Notes: generated from the letters alone by a model not told the origin. 64,000 nt of DNA from Synechococcus sp. BO 8801 (GCF_002252675.1 NZ_NQKY01000015.1:1-64000); one strand, 5' to 3'; numbered from the stretch's first letter, positions 50,060 to 59,655 are shown. Numbers and translations: made by a program.

Positions 50060-51280
50060 TCAAGGAAGGCCCTCGGCGGTGGGCCGGCCGGGGAGGGAGC
50101 GGTCCGGTTCCGGGGAGCTCTGGCCGGTCCAGACCGGCACGGTGAAGTTGAAGCAGGCGCCCTCGCCGGGTTCGGACACCACCCAGATGCGGCCCCCGTG
50201 CACCTCGGCGATGCGGCGGCACACCGACAGGCCCACGCCGAAGCCGGAGGTGGTGCCGGAGGTCTGGGGCAGCCGCACCCGGTCCTGGAAGATGCGGTGC
50301 TGCTCCTCGCGGGGAATGCCCGGCCCGCTGTCGCAGATGCTCACCTGCACCCACTGGCTGGTGCGGTGCATGAGGCTGAGGCTCACCTTGCCGCCGTCGG
50401 GGGTGAACTTGAGGGCGTTCTCCAGCAGGTTGAGGAACACCTGCCGCATGCGCCGCTGGTCGGCGTGGACATCGGGAAGGTCGGCGGGGATGTCGGTGAC
50501 CAGCTGCAGGCCCCGGCCCACCCAGAGCTTCTCCAGCTCGAGGATGGCCTCGGCCGCCACCTGGCTGAGATCCAGGCGCTGGGGGTTGAACAGGGCCTCC
50601 CAACGGGTGGTGCCCACCTCCAGCAGGTCCCTGGAGAGGGCCTCGATGTCGTCGAGCCGGCGGTTGAGCACGTCGCGGAAGCGGCTCTCGTCGATCTGGC
50701 CCAGGGCATGGCTCTGCAGGGCCAGCTTGGCGGCGGTGAGGGGGGTGCGCAGCTCGTGGGCCACCATGCGCAGCAGCCGTTCCTGGACGCCCAGCCGCTC
50801 GATCAGGGTTTCGTTCTCCTGACGCAGCACCAGCAGCTGGTCCTCGAGCTGCACCTCCCTCTGGCTGCGGCTGCCATCCATCTCCGCCGGCCGCAGGCTC
50901 AGCCCCAGGGTGGTGACCACCTCCATCTGCTGCCAGCGGGGCAGCCAGATGCGCAGCTGCTGGGCCAGGGTGTTGCCGGCGAAGACCTGCTTGGGCAGGG
51001 GATCGAGCTTGATCAGGGCCGGGGTGGCCACCAGGCGGTGCAGTTCGAGCAGCTCGGGATGGTCGGCCGGATCGGCCACCTGGAGGGAGACCTTGCAGGT
51101 GCAGTCCTCCGATTGCAGGAAGGCCAGCAGGGCCCGCAGGTCGGCGGAGGCCATGTGATGGCGGGCCGCCACCAGCAGCAGCTTGAGCGGTTTCTGGGCC
51201 TCACCGGTGGCGGTGCCGGCCTCCGCCACCGCCGCCGGCGACGAGGTGGGCGGGAAATCGGGCTCCCCCAGGACCGGCAA
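50060..51280 (-). CDS. sasA: Circadian clock sensor histidine kinase SasA
   Basis: 406 residues. The N-terminal ~95 residues are a KaiB-like thioredoxin fold ([45 protein letters not shown]) that docks on KaiC. A linker coiled coil precedes the HisKA domain with [18 protein letters not shown] (phospho-His near residue 173) and the HATPase domain with [28 protein letters not shown] and [21 protein letters not shown]. SasA passes clock output to RpaA. The most upstream plausible start is TTG at 51280; no ATG or GTG fits better, so the exact start is uncertain. Confidence 0.94.
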   Translation of the reverse strand: MPVLGEPDFPPTSSPAAVAEAGTATGEAQKPLKLLLVAARHHMASADLRALLAFLQSEDCTCKVSLQVADPADHPELLELHRLVATPALIKLDPLPKQVFAGNTLAQQLRIWLPRWQQMEVVTTLGLSLRPAEMDGSRSQREVQLEDQLLVLRQENETLIERLGVQERLLRMVAHELRTPLTAAKLALQSHALGQIDESRFRDVLNRRLDDIEALSRDLLEVGTTRWEALFNPQRLDLSQVAAEAILELEKLWVGRGLQLVTDIPADLPDVHADQRRMRQVFLNLLENALKFTPDGGKVSLSLMHRTSQWVQVSICDSGPGIPREEQHRIFQDRVRLPQTSGTTSGFGVGLSVCRRIAEVHGGRIWVVSEPGEGACFNFTVPVWTGQSSPEPDRSLPGRPTAEGLP

Positions 51281-51385
51281 AGGCAGGCATGCGGCAATGC
51301 ACCCAACCTTATGGGGTTTTGGGCAGAACCCGGAAACGTCGCTAGGACTTCAGGGATCGCGTCCGTGTGCCTGGGTGGGCCCGCC

Positions 51386-51943
51386 ATGACCACACCGACC
51401 CAGCCCGGCCTCTCCAGGGTTCCCCCCGTGCAGAGCCGCATCCGCCTCGACAGCAGCCTGCGGCGCTGGTTCGCCCGCAACCTGGGGCTCTGGCGGTCGC
51501 GGCGCACCTACTTCTTCACCAAGGACGACGAGGTGCTGCGGGTGGACATGAACCTGCGCATCGAGGTCCACGGCGAGCTGGTGGACGGGGATGAGGGCTA
51601 CCGCTTCACCTGGTGGGCGGAGGGGCATCAACCGTTCTTCGAGACCAAACCCGACTACCGGCCCGAGGGCACGATGGAGGCCTGGCTTTGCGGTCACCAG
51701 CTGCGGCGCAGCTGCGGCTACCTGGCGGGGGCCCCCACGGTCAGCCAGATCCGCCAGATCGATGAGCACACCATGGCCTTCCAGTCCCACTACGACGACT
51801 GGGACGTGCTCGAGCAGATCCGCCTGGTGGATGGGGACAACTACCGCTCCCGCTCGATCCACACCTGGCGTCACGGCAACCTCGAGCTGGTGGAGCTCCA
51901 CCACGAGATCCGGCTGGAGGCGGCGGGAGAGCCGATCGGTTAA
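51386..51943 (+). CDS. CpcS/CpeS-like phycobiliprotein lyase homologue
   Basis: A 185-residue protein resembling the CpcS/CpeS bilin lyases: FARNLGLWRSRRTYFFTKDDEVLRVDMNLRIEV near the start, YRFTWWAEGHQPFFETKPDYRPEG in the middle, and QSHYDDWDVLEQIRLVDGDNYRSRSIHTWRHGNLELVELHHEIRLE at the end, consistent with a lipocalin-like barrel. These proteins attach bilins to phycobiliproteins; this may be a divergent member with another role. ATG at 51386; upstream open codons are antisense to sasA. Confidence 0.72.
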   Translation: MTTPTQPGLSRVPPVQSRIRLDSSLRRWFARNLGLWRSRRTYFFTKDDEVLRVDMNLRIEVHGELVDGDEGYRFTWWAEGHQPFFETKPDYRPEGTMEAWLCGHQLRRSCGYLAGAPTVSQIRQIDEHTMAFQSHYDDWDVLEQIRLVDGDNYRSRSIHTWRHGNLELVELHHEIRLEAAGEPIG

Positions 51944-52040
51944 TCGCTGTCAGGGCCGGGGCCCCGCCGGCTGGGCCGCCTCGCGGAGCGGTCTCTGCGG
52001 CGGGTGTGGCGGCTGCTGCGATGCAGCACGATGGTGGTTC

Positions 52041-52496
52041 ATGAATCCCTACCCCTTGTCTCACCTGCTCCGCCGCTCCCGGCCGCTGCTGGCCCCCCTG
52101 GTCGCCATGCCGCTGCTGCTGGCACCTCTGGCGGCGCACGCCGCCCCCGCCACCCCCGCCGAGATGGGGCTTTACACCCGCATCGGCGCCGTCAACGTCT
52201 GCATCTCCCGCGCCGCCGGCATCGACTTCGAGAAATCGGTGGGCATCGCCGGCGAAACCATCGCCCAGCTGATCCTCGGCCAGCACAAGGGCGAGATCCA
52301 GCAGGTGGGCACCAAGGCCCTCACCATCGAGGAGCTGCGCCGCGGCGCCATCAACTCGGCCGTGCTCGGAGCCGCCGAGATCTGCCCCAAGGAGGTGCCG
52401 GCCGACGTGATGAAGAAGGTTCAGGACGCCATCAAGCAGCAGGGCGCCGCCCGGCCTGGGGCACCAGCTCCTGCGACCCCGGCGGCCCCCAGGTAA
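52041..52496 (+). CDS. Small exported protein, hypothetical
   Basis: A 151-residue protein with a clear signal peptide (basic start, hydrophobic ~14-32, cleavage after AAHAA). The mature part has two cysteines (VNVCISRAAGIDFEKSVGIAG and AEICPKEVPADVMKKV) that could form a disulfide, and ends in a Pro/Ala-rich tail. I cannot name a family; similar short exported proteins occur in Synechococcus and Prochlorococcus. pepN starts seven bases after its stop, so the two may be co-transcribed. Confidence 0.75.
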   Translation: MNPYPLSHLLRRSRPLLAPLVAMPLLLAPLAAHAAPATPAEMGLYTRIGAVNVCISRAAGIDFEKSVGIAGETIAQLILGQHKGEIQQVGTKALTIEELRRGAINSAVLGAAEICPKEVPADVMKKVQDAIKQQGAARPGAPAPATPAAPR

Positions 52497-52503
52497 GCCC
52501 CTG

Positions 52504-55233
52504 ATGGCCGTCGTCCACCTCGCCGACTACCGTCCGGCGCCCTACCTGCTGGAGCGCACCGACCTGACGGTGCGCCTGTTCGCCGACCATGCCCTGGTGG
52601 AGGCGCGGCTGGCGTTCCTGCCCAGGCCCGGCGCCCCGGAGGCGCCGGAAGGGCCGGTGGAACCGCTGGAGCTCCGCGGGGTGGATCTGGAGCTGCGGGC
52701 CCTGGCGATCGATGGCGTGCCCCTGCCCCCCGAGGCGTATCGGCTGGAGGACGACCGCCTGTTGGTGCTGCAGCCGCCCCGGCGGCCGTTCGTGCTCACC
52801 AGCACGGTGTGGCTTGATCCGCGGGCCAACACCAGCCTCGAGGGGCTTTACGTGAGCGGGGGGATGGTCACCACCCAGTGCGAGGCGGAGGGCTTCCGCC
52901 GCATCACCTATCACCCGGATCGTCCCGACCTGCTGAGCCGCTTCCGGGTGCGGATCGAGGCCGACCGGGACAGCTGCCCGGTTCTGCTCTCCAACGGCAA
53001 CGGCATCGAGGCCGGCGACCTGCCCCCCGGGCCAGGCGGAGAAGCCCGTCACTACGCCGTCTGGGACGACCCCTTCCCCAAGCCCTCCTATCTGTTCGCC
53101 CTGGTGGCGGGCCGGTTGGAGGAGGTGCGCGACACGTTCGTGACCTCAGGCGGCCGCTCCGTGCAGCTGCGCCTGCACGTGGAGCCGGGCGATGCCCCCT
53201 TCACCGCCCACGCCATGGCGTCCCTGAAGCGGGCGATGGAGTGGGACGAGCGCGTCTATGGGCTGGCGTACGACCTCGACGAGTACAACATCGTCGCCGT
53301 GCGCCACTTCAACATGGGCGCGATGGAGAACAAGAGCCTCAACATCTTCAACTCGAAGCTGGTGCTCGCCGACGCCGCCACGGCCACCGATGGCGAGCTG
53401 GAGCGGATCGAGAGTGTGATCGCCCACGAATACTTCCACAACTGGACAGGCAACCGCATCACCTGCCGCGACTGGTTCCAGCTGTCGCTGAAGGAGGGGC
53501 TCACCGTCTTCCGGGATCAGAGCTTCTCGGCCGATCTGCATGGCCATGCGCTCAACCGGATCGAAAACGTGGCGATGCTGCGCAACACCCAGTTCCGGGA
53601 GGATGCGGGCCCGACGGCCCATCCGGTGCAGCCGGATCAGTACCAGGCGATCGACAACTTCTACACCACCACGATCTACGAAAAGGGATCGGAGGTGATC
53701 CGGGTGCTGCACACCCTGCTGGGGGAGGAAACCTTCCAGCGGGGTATGGCCCTGTACGTGGAACGCCACGACGGCACCGCCGCCACCTGCGAGGACTTCG
53801 TCCAGGCCATGCAGGATGCCGCCGGCGAAGTGGCCGACAGCTGCCGCCTGCCGCCCTTCGATTTCGTGCAGTTCCGGCGCTGGTACCACCAGGCGGGCAC
53901 ACCGGTGCTGCAGGTGCGGCGCCGCTGGAACAAGGCCGCCGGGACCCTGGAGCTGTTCGTGCGCCAGTCCACCCCCGCCACCCCGGGCCAGCCCCACAAG
54001 CAGCCCCTGGTGATCCCCCTGGCCGTGGGCCTGGTGGGCCAGGCGGGCCAGCCCCTGCCGATGCGGCTGGTGGCCGAGGACCCCGACCACGGTGCGGCGC
54101 CTCTGATGGGCCGCCGCTGGGGGGCGGGCACGCGGCTGCTGCTGATCGATCAGGAGGAGCAGGTCTTCCGCTTCGAGGGGCTGCCGGCCCAGTCGCCGCC
54201 GCCGGCCCTCTCCCTGCTGCGCCAGTTCTCGGCGCCGGTGAAGGTGGCGCTGGGGCGGCCCTCCAGCGAGCTGGTGCATCTGCTGGCCGCCGACAGCGAC
54301 CCCTTCGCCCGCTGGGATGCGGGCCAGGTGCTGCTGCGCCGCGCCCTGCTGCGCCGGGCCGCCGGCCGGGTGGATGGGGTGCTGGAGGACGCCTTGATCG
54401 ACGCCTTCGGGCGGATCCTGGCCGACCCCTCCCTTTCAGAGGCCAGCCGCAGCGTGCTGCTGGCCCTGCCTGGGCTGGCCGAACTGGAGGATGGGGCGCC
54501 CGAGCCCGATCCACCGGCCCTGTTCGCCGCCCTGCAGGCCCTGCGCCGCCGCTTCGGCGAGGCCCTGGCCGAGCCCCTGGAGCGAGCCCTGGAGCGGGTC
54601 AGCGCGCAGTGGGCCCTGGCCTGGCCGGAAGGGGTGGGCGACCGGATGCTGACGGGCTCGATCTGGAGCTGGCGGGTGGCCGCGGGTGATGCGGCGGCGA
54701 TCGCGGCGGCCCGCGCGGCGGTGGACGGCCCCTCGATGACCCTGGCCCGGGCGGGCCTGCGGGCGCTGCAGGACCATCCGATCCCGGCCCGCCAGGAGGC
54801 GGTGGATGCCTTCTACGCCCGCTGGGAAGAGAAGCCCGTGATCCTCGATTCCTGGTTCGCCCTGGAGGCCGCCGCCCCCTTCGCCGATGGCCTGGAGCGG
54901 GTGCAACGGCTGCTCGACCATCCCCGCTTCGATCCGGCGGCCCCCAATGCGGTGCGGGCGGTGCTGGGGGGGCTGGCGGGCAACCCACCGGTGTTCCATG
55001 CCGCCGACGGCAGCGGCTACCGCTTCATGGCCGACCAGATCGTCGCCCTCGACCAGCGCAACCCGATCACGGCCTCGCGCATGGCCAAGGTGTTCAGCCG
55101 CTGGCAGAGCTACGGCCCCGGACGGCGGGAGCGGATGCGGGAAGCCCTCGAGGGGCTGGCGGCGGCCGAGCTCTCCACCAACACCCGCGAGGTGGTGGGC
55201 CAGTGCCTCGGTACACCCACTGGGGACGCCTAG
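52504..55233 (+). CDS. pepN: Aminopeptidase N (M1 family)
   Basis: 909 residues, full length for the E. coli-type M1 aminopeptidase. The exopeptidase motif GAMEN is near residue 273 and the zinc site HEYFHNWTGNRITCRDWFQLSLKEGLTVF begins near 307 (HExxH plus downstream Glu). It removes N-terminal residues from peptides in the cytoplasm. A seven-base gap separates it from the exported-protein gene. Its stop overlaps the convergent GHL10 gene by four bases. Confidence 0.96.
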   Translation: MAVVHLADYRPAPYLLERTDLTVRLFADHALVEARLAFLPRPGAPEAPEGPVEPLELRGVDLELRALAIDGVPLPPEAYRLEDDRLLVLQPPRRPFVLTSTVWLDPRANTSLEGLYVSGGMVTTQCEAEGFRRITYHPDRPDLLSRFRVRIEADRDSCPVLLSNGNGIEAGDLPPGPGGEARHYAVWDDPFPKPSYLFALVAGRLEEVRDTFVTSGGRSVQLRLHVEPGDAPFTAHAMASLKRAMEWDERVYGLAYDLDEYNIVAVRHFNMGAMENKSLNIFNSKLVLADAATATDGELERIESVIAHEYFHNWTGNRITCRDWFQLSLKEGLTVFRDQSFSADLHGHALNRIENVAMLRNTQFREDAGPTAHPVQPDQYQAIDNFYTTTIYEKGSEVIRVLHTLLGEETFQRGMALYVERHDGTAATCEDFVQAMQDAAGEVADSCRLPPFDFVQFRRWYHQAGTPVLQVRRRWNKAAGTLELFVRQSTPATPGQPHKQPLVIPLAVGLVGQAGQPLPMRLVAEDPDHGAAPLMGRRWGAGTRLLLIDQEEQVFRFEGLPAQSPPPALSLLRQFSAPVKVALGRPSSELVHLLAADSDPFARWDAGQVLLRRALLRRAAGRVDGVLEDALIDAFGRILADPSLSEASRSVLLALPGLAELEDGAPEPDPPALFAALQALRRRFGEALAEPLERALERVSAQWALAWPEGVGDRMLTGSIWSWRVAAGDAAAIAAARAAVDGPSMTLARAGLRALQDHPIPARQEAVDAFYARWEEKPVILDSWFALEAAAPFADGLERVQRLLDHPRFDPAAPNAVRAVLGGLAGNPPVFHAADGSGYRFMADQIVALDQRNPITASRMAKVFSRWQSYGPGRRERMREALEGLAAAELSTNTREVVGQCLGTPTGDA

Positions 55234-56483
55234 CGGCCGCCGAACACCTCGCGGTTGAGCCGGCGGAAGGCGGCCTGGCGGGCGGCCGCCCCCTCGGGGC
55301 CGGCGTACTGGCCCCAGAGCCCCTCCCAGTAGAAGAAGATCACGCCGTGGCCGCGGGCGGCGGAGAGGCGCACCTTCTGCTCGAGGGTGGCCATGTCAGG
55401 GGTGCGGCCACCGAAACCGGAGAGGATGCCGATCTCCACCGGCATGCCCCAGCGGCGGGCCTTCACCAGCGCCGGCTGGTCGAGGTCGCGGGCGAAGCCC
55501 TTCACCGAATAGGCATAGTTCTGGACGATCAGGTCGTCGACCAGTTCGCCCAGGGCCCAGAGCTCCCAGTCCTGCAGCCAGTGGTTGTAGGCGAAGCGGA
55601 AGGGGCCCGGCGAGAGGCTGATCACCGTGCGCCGCGGACCGCCCGCCTCCTGCATCGTGCTCCGCAGTTCCCGCAGCAGGGCGGTGAGCTGCTGGCGGCG
55701 CCACTTCATCCAGTAGCGGTCGTTGAAGTTGGCGGGCGGCTCCCGGCCGGTGTCCGCCACGTAGAGGGCGCGGGTGTAGGGGTCGTAGCCCAGCTCCACC
55801 GGCCAGGCGAAGTGGTCGTCGAGCTGGATGCCGTCGACGCCGCAGCGCTGGACGATCTCCTTGATCAGGCCGATGAAGCGGGCCCGCACCCCCGGGTGGG
55901 CCGGATTCAGCCACACCCGCAGATCCTTGAGCGGGGAGGTCTTGAGGTTGGCGCCATGCATGGCGTAGAGGGCACTGCCATCGGCGCGACGCAGCACCCA
56001 CTCCGGATTCTTCTGGACGACCTCGGCATCGCCGGGCTCCATCAGGCCGTATTCGAACCAGGGGATCACCTGCATGCCGCGGCGATGGGCGGCCTTGGTG
56101 AAGCGGCAGATGGGGTCGAGGCCGGGGTTGGAGCGGGCCAGGGCCGGCTCCAGCGGCGCCCAGCGGCTGCGGTGAAAGGTGGCGCCCCGGCTCCAGACGT
56201 TGGGGTAGAGGGTGTTGAAGCCGGCGGCGTCGAGCTGGGCGACGGCGGTCTCGATGCGGGCGGCGTCGTAGTAGAGGGGGCTGGGGCTGTTGGTGAGCCA
56301 GACCCCCACGCGGCGCTCGAACCCCTTGGGCAGGCGGCTTTGGGCGTCGGCCGGCCGAGGGGCCCCCACGGTGAGGGCCAGCAGGGCCGTGACGAGCACG
56401 GTGAGGGGCACCGGCAGGTGGCGCTTGAGATGGGCGAAGCGTTTCAGGGGCACCCGCTGGACGGGCGGTGGAGAAGCGACCAT
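55230..56483 (-). CDS. Exported GHL10-type glycoside hydrolase (DUF187-like)
   Basis: 417 residues with an N-terminal signal/anchor helix (~25-45, LPVPLTVLVTALLALTVG, AQS cleavage). The TIM-barrel part reads RRVGVWLTNSPSPLYYD, then LDAAGFNTLYPNVWSRGATFHRS, VIPWFEYGLMEPG, RCGVDGIQLDDHFAWP (likely catalytic acids) and VDDLIVQNYAYSVKGF, which matches the GHL10/DUF187 family of putative cell-wall-active glycosidases. It probably acts in the periplasm or at the wall. The prs gene ends 12 bases upstream of its start on the same strand. Confidence 0.85.
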   Translation of the reverse strand: MVASPPPVQRVPLKRFAHLKRHLPVPLTVLVTALLALTVGAPRPADAQSRLPKGFERRVGVWLTNSPSPLYYDAARIETAVAQLDAAGFNTLYPNVWSRGATFHRSRWAPLEPALARSNPGLDPICRFTKAAHRRGMQVIPWFEYGLMEPGDAEVVQKNPEWVLRRADGSALYAMHGANLKTSPLKDLRVWLNPAHPGVRARFIGLIKEIVQRCGVDGIQLDDHFAWPVELGYDPYTRALYVADTGREPPANFNDRYWMKWRRQQLTALLRELRSTMQEAGGPRRTVISLSPGPFRFAYNHWLQDWELWALGELVDDLIVQNYAYSVKGFARDLDQPALVKARRWGMPVEIGILSGFGGRTPDMATLEQKVRLSAARGHGVIFFYWEGLWGQYAGPEGAAARQAAFRRLNREVFGGR

Positions 56484-56494
56484 GCCGGTGTTGC

Positions 56495-57502
56495 TCAGCG
56501 GAACATCGAGCTGACCGAGCTCTCCTGGTGGATGCGCCAGATCGCTTCGCCGAGCATGTTGGCCACCGACAGCACCCGCAGCTGGGGGAAGTGGAGATCG
56601 GGGCCCAGGGGGATGCTGTTGGTCACCACCACCTCCTCGAACAGGCCCGGTTCCGAGAGGCGCTCAATGGCCGGGGGGGAGAACACGGCGTGGGTGGCGC
56701 AGGCCAGCACCCGGGCCGCGCCGCGGGCCCGCAGCAGCCGCGCCCCCTGGCAGATGGTGCCGCCGGTGTCGATCATGTCGTCGATCAGGATCGCCGTCTT
56801 GCCGACCACGTCACCGATCACGGTGAGGCTCTCGGCCACGTTGTGGCCGGAGCGGCGCTTGTCGATGATGGCCAGGGGCGCATCCTTCATCTGCTTGGCG
56901 AAGGCCCGGGCCCGGGCCACACCCCCCACGTCGGGGGACACCACCACCACTTCACCCAGGTCCCGGGTGGAGAGGTAGTCGACCAGCACCGGTGAGCCGT
57001 AGATGTGGTCGCAGGGGATGTCGAAGTAGCCCTGGATCTGGGAGGAGTGCAGGTCCATGGCGAGCACCCGCTCGACGCCGGACTTGACCAGCAGGTTGGC
57101 CACCAGCTTGGCGGTGATCGATTCGCGGCCGGCCGTCTTGCGGTCGGCGCGGGCGTAGCCGTAGTAGGGGATGACCGCCGTGATCTGGCGCGCCGAGGCC
57201 CGCCGGCAGGCATCCACCATGATCAGCAGCTCCATCAGGTGATCGTTCACCGGAGCGCAGGTGGGCTGGATCAGGAAGACGTCGCAGCCGCGGATCGACT
57301 CCTGGATCTGGATGTAGAGCTCGCCATCGGCGAAACGCTTGATCACCCTCGGGCCATCAGGCACGCCGAGATAGGCGCCGATCTCGCGTGCCAGATCGGG
57401 GTTGGCATTGCCGCAGAACAACCGCAACCGGCGAGGGTCGTGGCTGGTGAGGGGCGGCTGCCCGCTCTGCTCCACCCGTTCAGCGGTCGAGAAAGTGGAC
57501 AA
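56495..57502 (-). CDS. prs: Ribose-phosphate pyrophosphokinase
   Basis: Makes PRPP from ribose 5-phosphate and ATP. About 335 residues: RRLRLFCGNANPDLAREIGAYLGV, the flexible region KRFADGELYIQIQESIRGCDVFLIQPTCAPVNDHLMELLIMVDACRRASA, the metal site LAMDLHSSQIQGYFDIPCDHIYG and the PRPP loop AILIDDMIDTGGTI. Start is probably TTG at 57502 (STFSTAERVEQ), similar to marine Synechococcus homologues; GTG ten codons later is possible. Upstream open codons are antisense and non-conserved. Confidence 0.93.
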   Translation of the reverse strand: MSTFSTAERVEQSGQPPLTSHDPRRLRLFCGNANPDLAREIGAYLGVPDGPRVIKRFADGELYIQIQESIRGCDVFLIQPTCAPVNDHLMELLIMVDACRRASARQITAVIPYYGYARADRKTAGRESITAKLVANLLVKSGVERVLAMDLHSSQIQGYFDIPCDHIYGSPVLVDYLSTRDLGEVVVVSPDVGGVARARAFAKQMKDAPLAIIDKRRSGHNVAESLTVIGDVVGKTAILIDDMIDTGGTICQGARLLRARGAARVLACATHAVFSPPAIERLSEPGLFEEVVVTNSIPLGPDLHFPQLRVLSVANMLGEAIWRIHQESSVSSMFR

Positions 57503-57569
57503 GGGCGCAGGCGGCGTTGCTTCGCAGCACGATGGTAGAAGCGAGCCGGCCCAGACAGTGCAAACAACC

Positions 57570-58127
57570 ATGTCGGTTTCAGGGTTCGACGCGGAGCCGA
57601 AAGGCGGCCTGCTGCTGGTGAGCCTGGGGAGGCAACGGGAGCTGGAGGGCCTGGCGGCCGTGACGGCGCGGCTGGCCGCCGCTGAAGGCGTGGCCCTGCG
57701 GGAGCTGGCCGGCGTCGCCGATCCCGATGCCGGCCTGGCGGCCCTGAGCGCGGCGGCGACGGGCCCCTGGCTGGCCGCCCTGCCCCTCGATCCGGGCCTG
57801 CCGCTGGAGCGGGGCGGCAACTGGGCCGAGGCCCTCGGGGCCTGGCGCCAGCCCTGCCTGCTGGTGCTGCGGGGCGAACAGATGGACACGGGGCTGCCGG
57901 CGGCCGGCGCCGCCCTGCTTGAGCGCTGGCGGGTGCCCCTGGCCGGGCTGGTGCAGGTGGGCGGCGACTGGCAGCCGACGATGCGCCGCCGCGACGGCCT
58001 GCCCTGGCTGGGCTGGCTGCCGGATAGCGGTGGCCAGAGCGGCGCGGAAAGCGAGGAGGCCGGGGCCGCGATGGCGGCGCTGCAGCAGGTGCTGCGGGGC
58101 CGCTGGCGGGTGCTGCAGGCCGCCTAG
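57570..58127 (+). CDS. Conserved-looking hypothetical protein
   Basis: A 185-residue soluble protein from ATG at 57570, divergent from prs with 67 bases between. Composition is alternating alpha/beta: GGLLLVSLGRQRELEGLAAVTARLAAAEGV, then PCLLVLRGEQMDTGLPAAGAALLERWRVPLAGLVQVGGDW, LPWLGWLP and a final helix MAALQQVLRGRWRVLQA. This could be a Rossmann-like fold, but no catalytic motif is visible and I recognise no family. A GTG at 57558 is an alternative start. Confidence 0.65.
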   Translation: MSVSGFDAEPKGGLLLVSLGRQRELEGLAAVTARLAAAEGVALRELAGVADPDAGLAALSAAATGPWLAALPLDPGLPLERGGNWAEALGAWRQPCLLVLRGEQMDTGLPAAGAALLERWRVPLAGLVQVGGDWQPTMRRRDGLPWLGWLPDSGGQSGAESEEAGAAMAALQQVLRGRWRVLQAA

Positions 58128-58131
58128 GGCC

Positions 58132-58431
58132 TCACTCGCCCCCTTCCTCCCCGCCGTTCTCGCCCTCTTCGGCTTCACCGCCGGAACCGCCCGCCGCTGG
58201 GGCCCCGGGCTCCATGGTGACGCCGAGCTCGCGGCAGGTGCCGATCGGGTCGACGCCCGGTGCCAGGCCGAGGGCCTTGCGCAGAGCATCGATCTGGCCC
58301 ACCGACTGGAGGTCGATCGTGTTGGCGACCTGCTGGCAGGCGATCGTCTGCAGGGCCCGGCCATCGGGGCGGCCGCAGCCGGCCAGGAGGCCGAGGGCCG
58401 CAAGGGCGGCAAGAGAGACGACCCGAGTCAT
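58132..58431 (-). CDS. Small lipoprotein, hypothetical
   Basis: A 99-residue protein with a lipobox (LAALGLLAGC, Cys ~19). The mature part has two more cysteines (LQTIACQQVANTIDLQSVGQIDALRKALGL and DPIGTCRELGVTMEPG) and an acidic Gly/Glu-rich tail (EAEEGENGGEEGG). It is probably anchored in the membrane; function unknown. It lies 43 bases after the aroE-like gene on the same strand and is convergent with the hypothetical gene. Confidence 0.7.
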   Translation of the reverse strand: MTRVVSLAALAALGLLAGCGRPDGRALQTIACQQVANTIDLQSVGQIDALRKALGLAPGVDPIGTCRELGVTMEPGAPAAGGSGGEAEEGENGGEEGGE

Positions 58432-58474
58432 GGGGATGCCGGAGAGAACGCCCGCCAACGTAAGGGCGCCAGGC

Positions 58475-59323
58475 TCACTCCCCAAGGGCCTCGGCCACGG
58501 CGCGCTGGAACACCGCCTCCTCGGGTGTGACGCCGGTCCACTGCTCGAAGATCTGCATGGCCAGCTGCACCAGCATCTCGACGCCATCCACCACCGGGCA
58601 GCCGTGGCGGCGGGCCGTGGCCAGGAAGGGGGTGATGCGGGGGTTGGTGATCACATCCACCACCACACAGGCCGGATCCACCGTGTCCCAGCGGACGGGC
58701 ACCGGCTCCAGCTCCGGCGCGCAGCCCAGGTGGGTGGCATTCATCAGCAGGGTGGTGCCCGCCGGCACCACCACCTCCCCCTCCCAGGCCTGCCACACCG
58801 CCGGCAAGCCCGATGCGCGGGACACGGTGTCGGCCACCTCCTGGCCCTGCTCCTGCCGCCGGGTGATCAGGGTGAGGTGGGACGCGCCGGCCCAGGCCAT
58901 CTCCACCGCCATCGCCCGGCCGGCACCGCCGGCCCCGAGCATCACCACCCGCCGGCCCGCCAGGGGCGCCAGCTTCTCGATCGCCTTCACCACCCCCTTG
59001 CCGTCGTTGTTGTGGCCGATCAGGCGGCCCGCCTCGATGGTGAGGTAGTTGGCGGCACCGATGGCCCGCACGTCGTCATCGACGTCATCGAGCAGGGGCA
59101 GCACGGCCACCTTGTAGGGCACGGTGATGGCCATGCCGCTGTAGCCCAGGGGCACCAGGGCCCGCACTGCCAGGGCCAGGTCCGCCGTGTTGGCGATGTC
59201 GTTCTTCCAGAACTGCCAGCACAGCCCGTGGTGGGCATAGACCGCATCGAACATCCGATCGATCGGGTTCTCGGCCACCGGATGGCCGAGCATGCCGGTC
59301 ATCTGCTTCTGGGGAGGGATCAA
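58475..59323 (-). CDS. Shikimate dehydrogenase-like protein (AroE family, atypical active site)
   Basis: 282 residues with the AroE two-domain fold. The NADP-binding motif is VVMLGAGGAGRAMAVEM near residue 125 and the active-site Lys is in AITVPYKVAV near 70. The canonical SxSxxxHN shikimate-binding motif is missing: the segment reads GHPVAENPIDRMFDAVYAHHG. The NTD motif appears as HNNDGKGV. This points to an AroE paralogue with another substrate rather than the housekeeping enzyme. Start TTG at 59323 gives the usual leader; ATG at 59302 is an alternative. The lipoprotein gene follows. Confidence 0.75.
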   Translation of the reverse strand: MIPPQKQMTGMLGHPVAENPIDRMFDAVYAHHGLCWQFWKNDIANTADLALAVRALVPLGYSGMAITVPYKVAVLPLLDDVDDDVRAIGAANYLTIEAGRLIGHNNDGKGVVKAIEKLAPLAGRRVVMLGAGGAGRAMAVEMAWAGASHLTLITRRQEQGQEVADTVSRASGLPAVWQAWEGEVVVPAGTTLLMNATHLGCAPELEPVPVRWDTVDPACVVVDVITNPRITPFLATARRHGCPVVDGVEMLVQLAMQIFEQWTGVTPEEAVFQRAVAEALGE

Positions 59324-59375
59324 GTCGAGCCGGCGAGAGGCCCCAGGCTGGCAGGGGTGGGGCGATGGGGCGGGA

Positions 59376-59655
59376 TCAGGAGGCCGGGGTGCTGCCGTTG
59401 ACCCGGCGCAGGCCGGTGAAGCCCATCACCACCGGCGCCTGGATCGGGGTGAGCTGCTGGGCGGTGGCCTCGAGGAAAGCGACAAGGATCGTGATCAGCA
59501 GGATGTAGTCGCGCAGGGCGGGCTCCAGGGGGCCATGGGACGAGGACAGCTGGATCGATCAGCGAGAGCCGGCTCACCAGGGCCACCTTGGCGCCGAGGA
59601 AACCCAGGGGGCGATCGGGAAGGAACAGCCCGTCGCATTTGTCCGCCGCCAGGGC
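59376..59655 (-). pseudogene. Frameshifted gene remnant downstream of DUF2075
   Basis: On the minus strand, coding-like sequence continues past the DUF2075 stop in the same frame (LAADKCDGLFLPDRPLGFLGAK, then VALVSRLSLIDP). It then shifts frame to LEPALRDYILLITILVAF, then LEATAQQLTPIQAPVVMGF and TGLRRVNGSTPAS with a stop at 59376. A stop codon in the second frame lies just before the shift point, and no start codon precedes the first part. I read this as the 3' part of a resident gene whose 5' end was lost when the DUF2075 locus arrived. The family is not recognised. It occupies most of the ~330-base gap between the aroE-like and DUF2075 genes. Confidence 0.55.
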
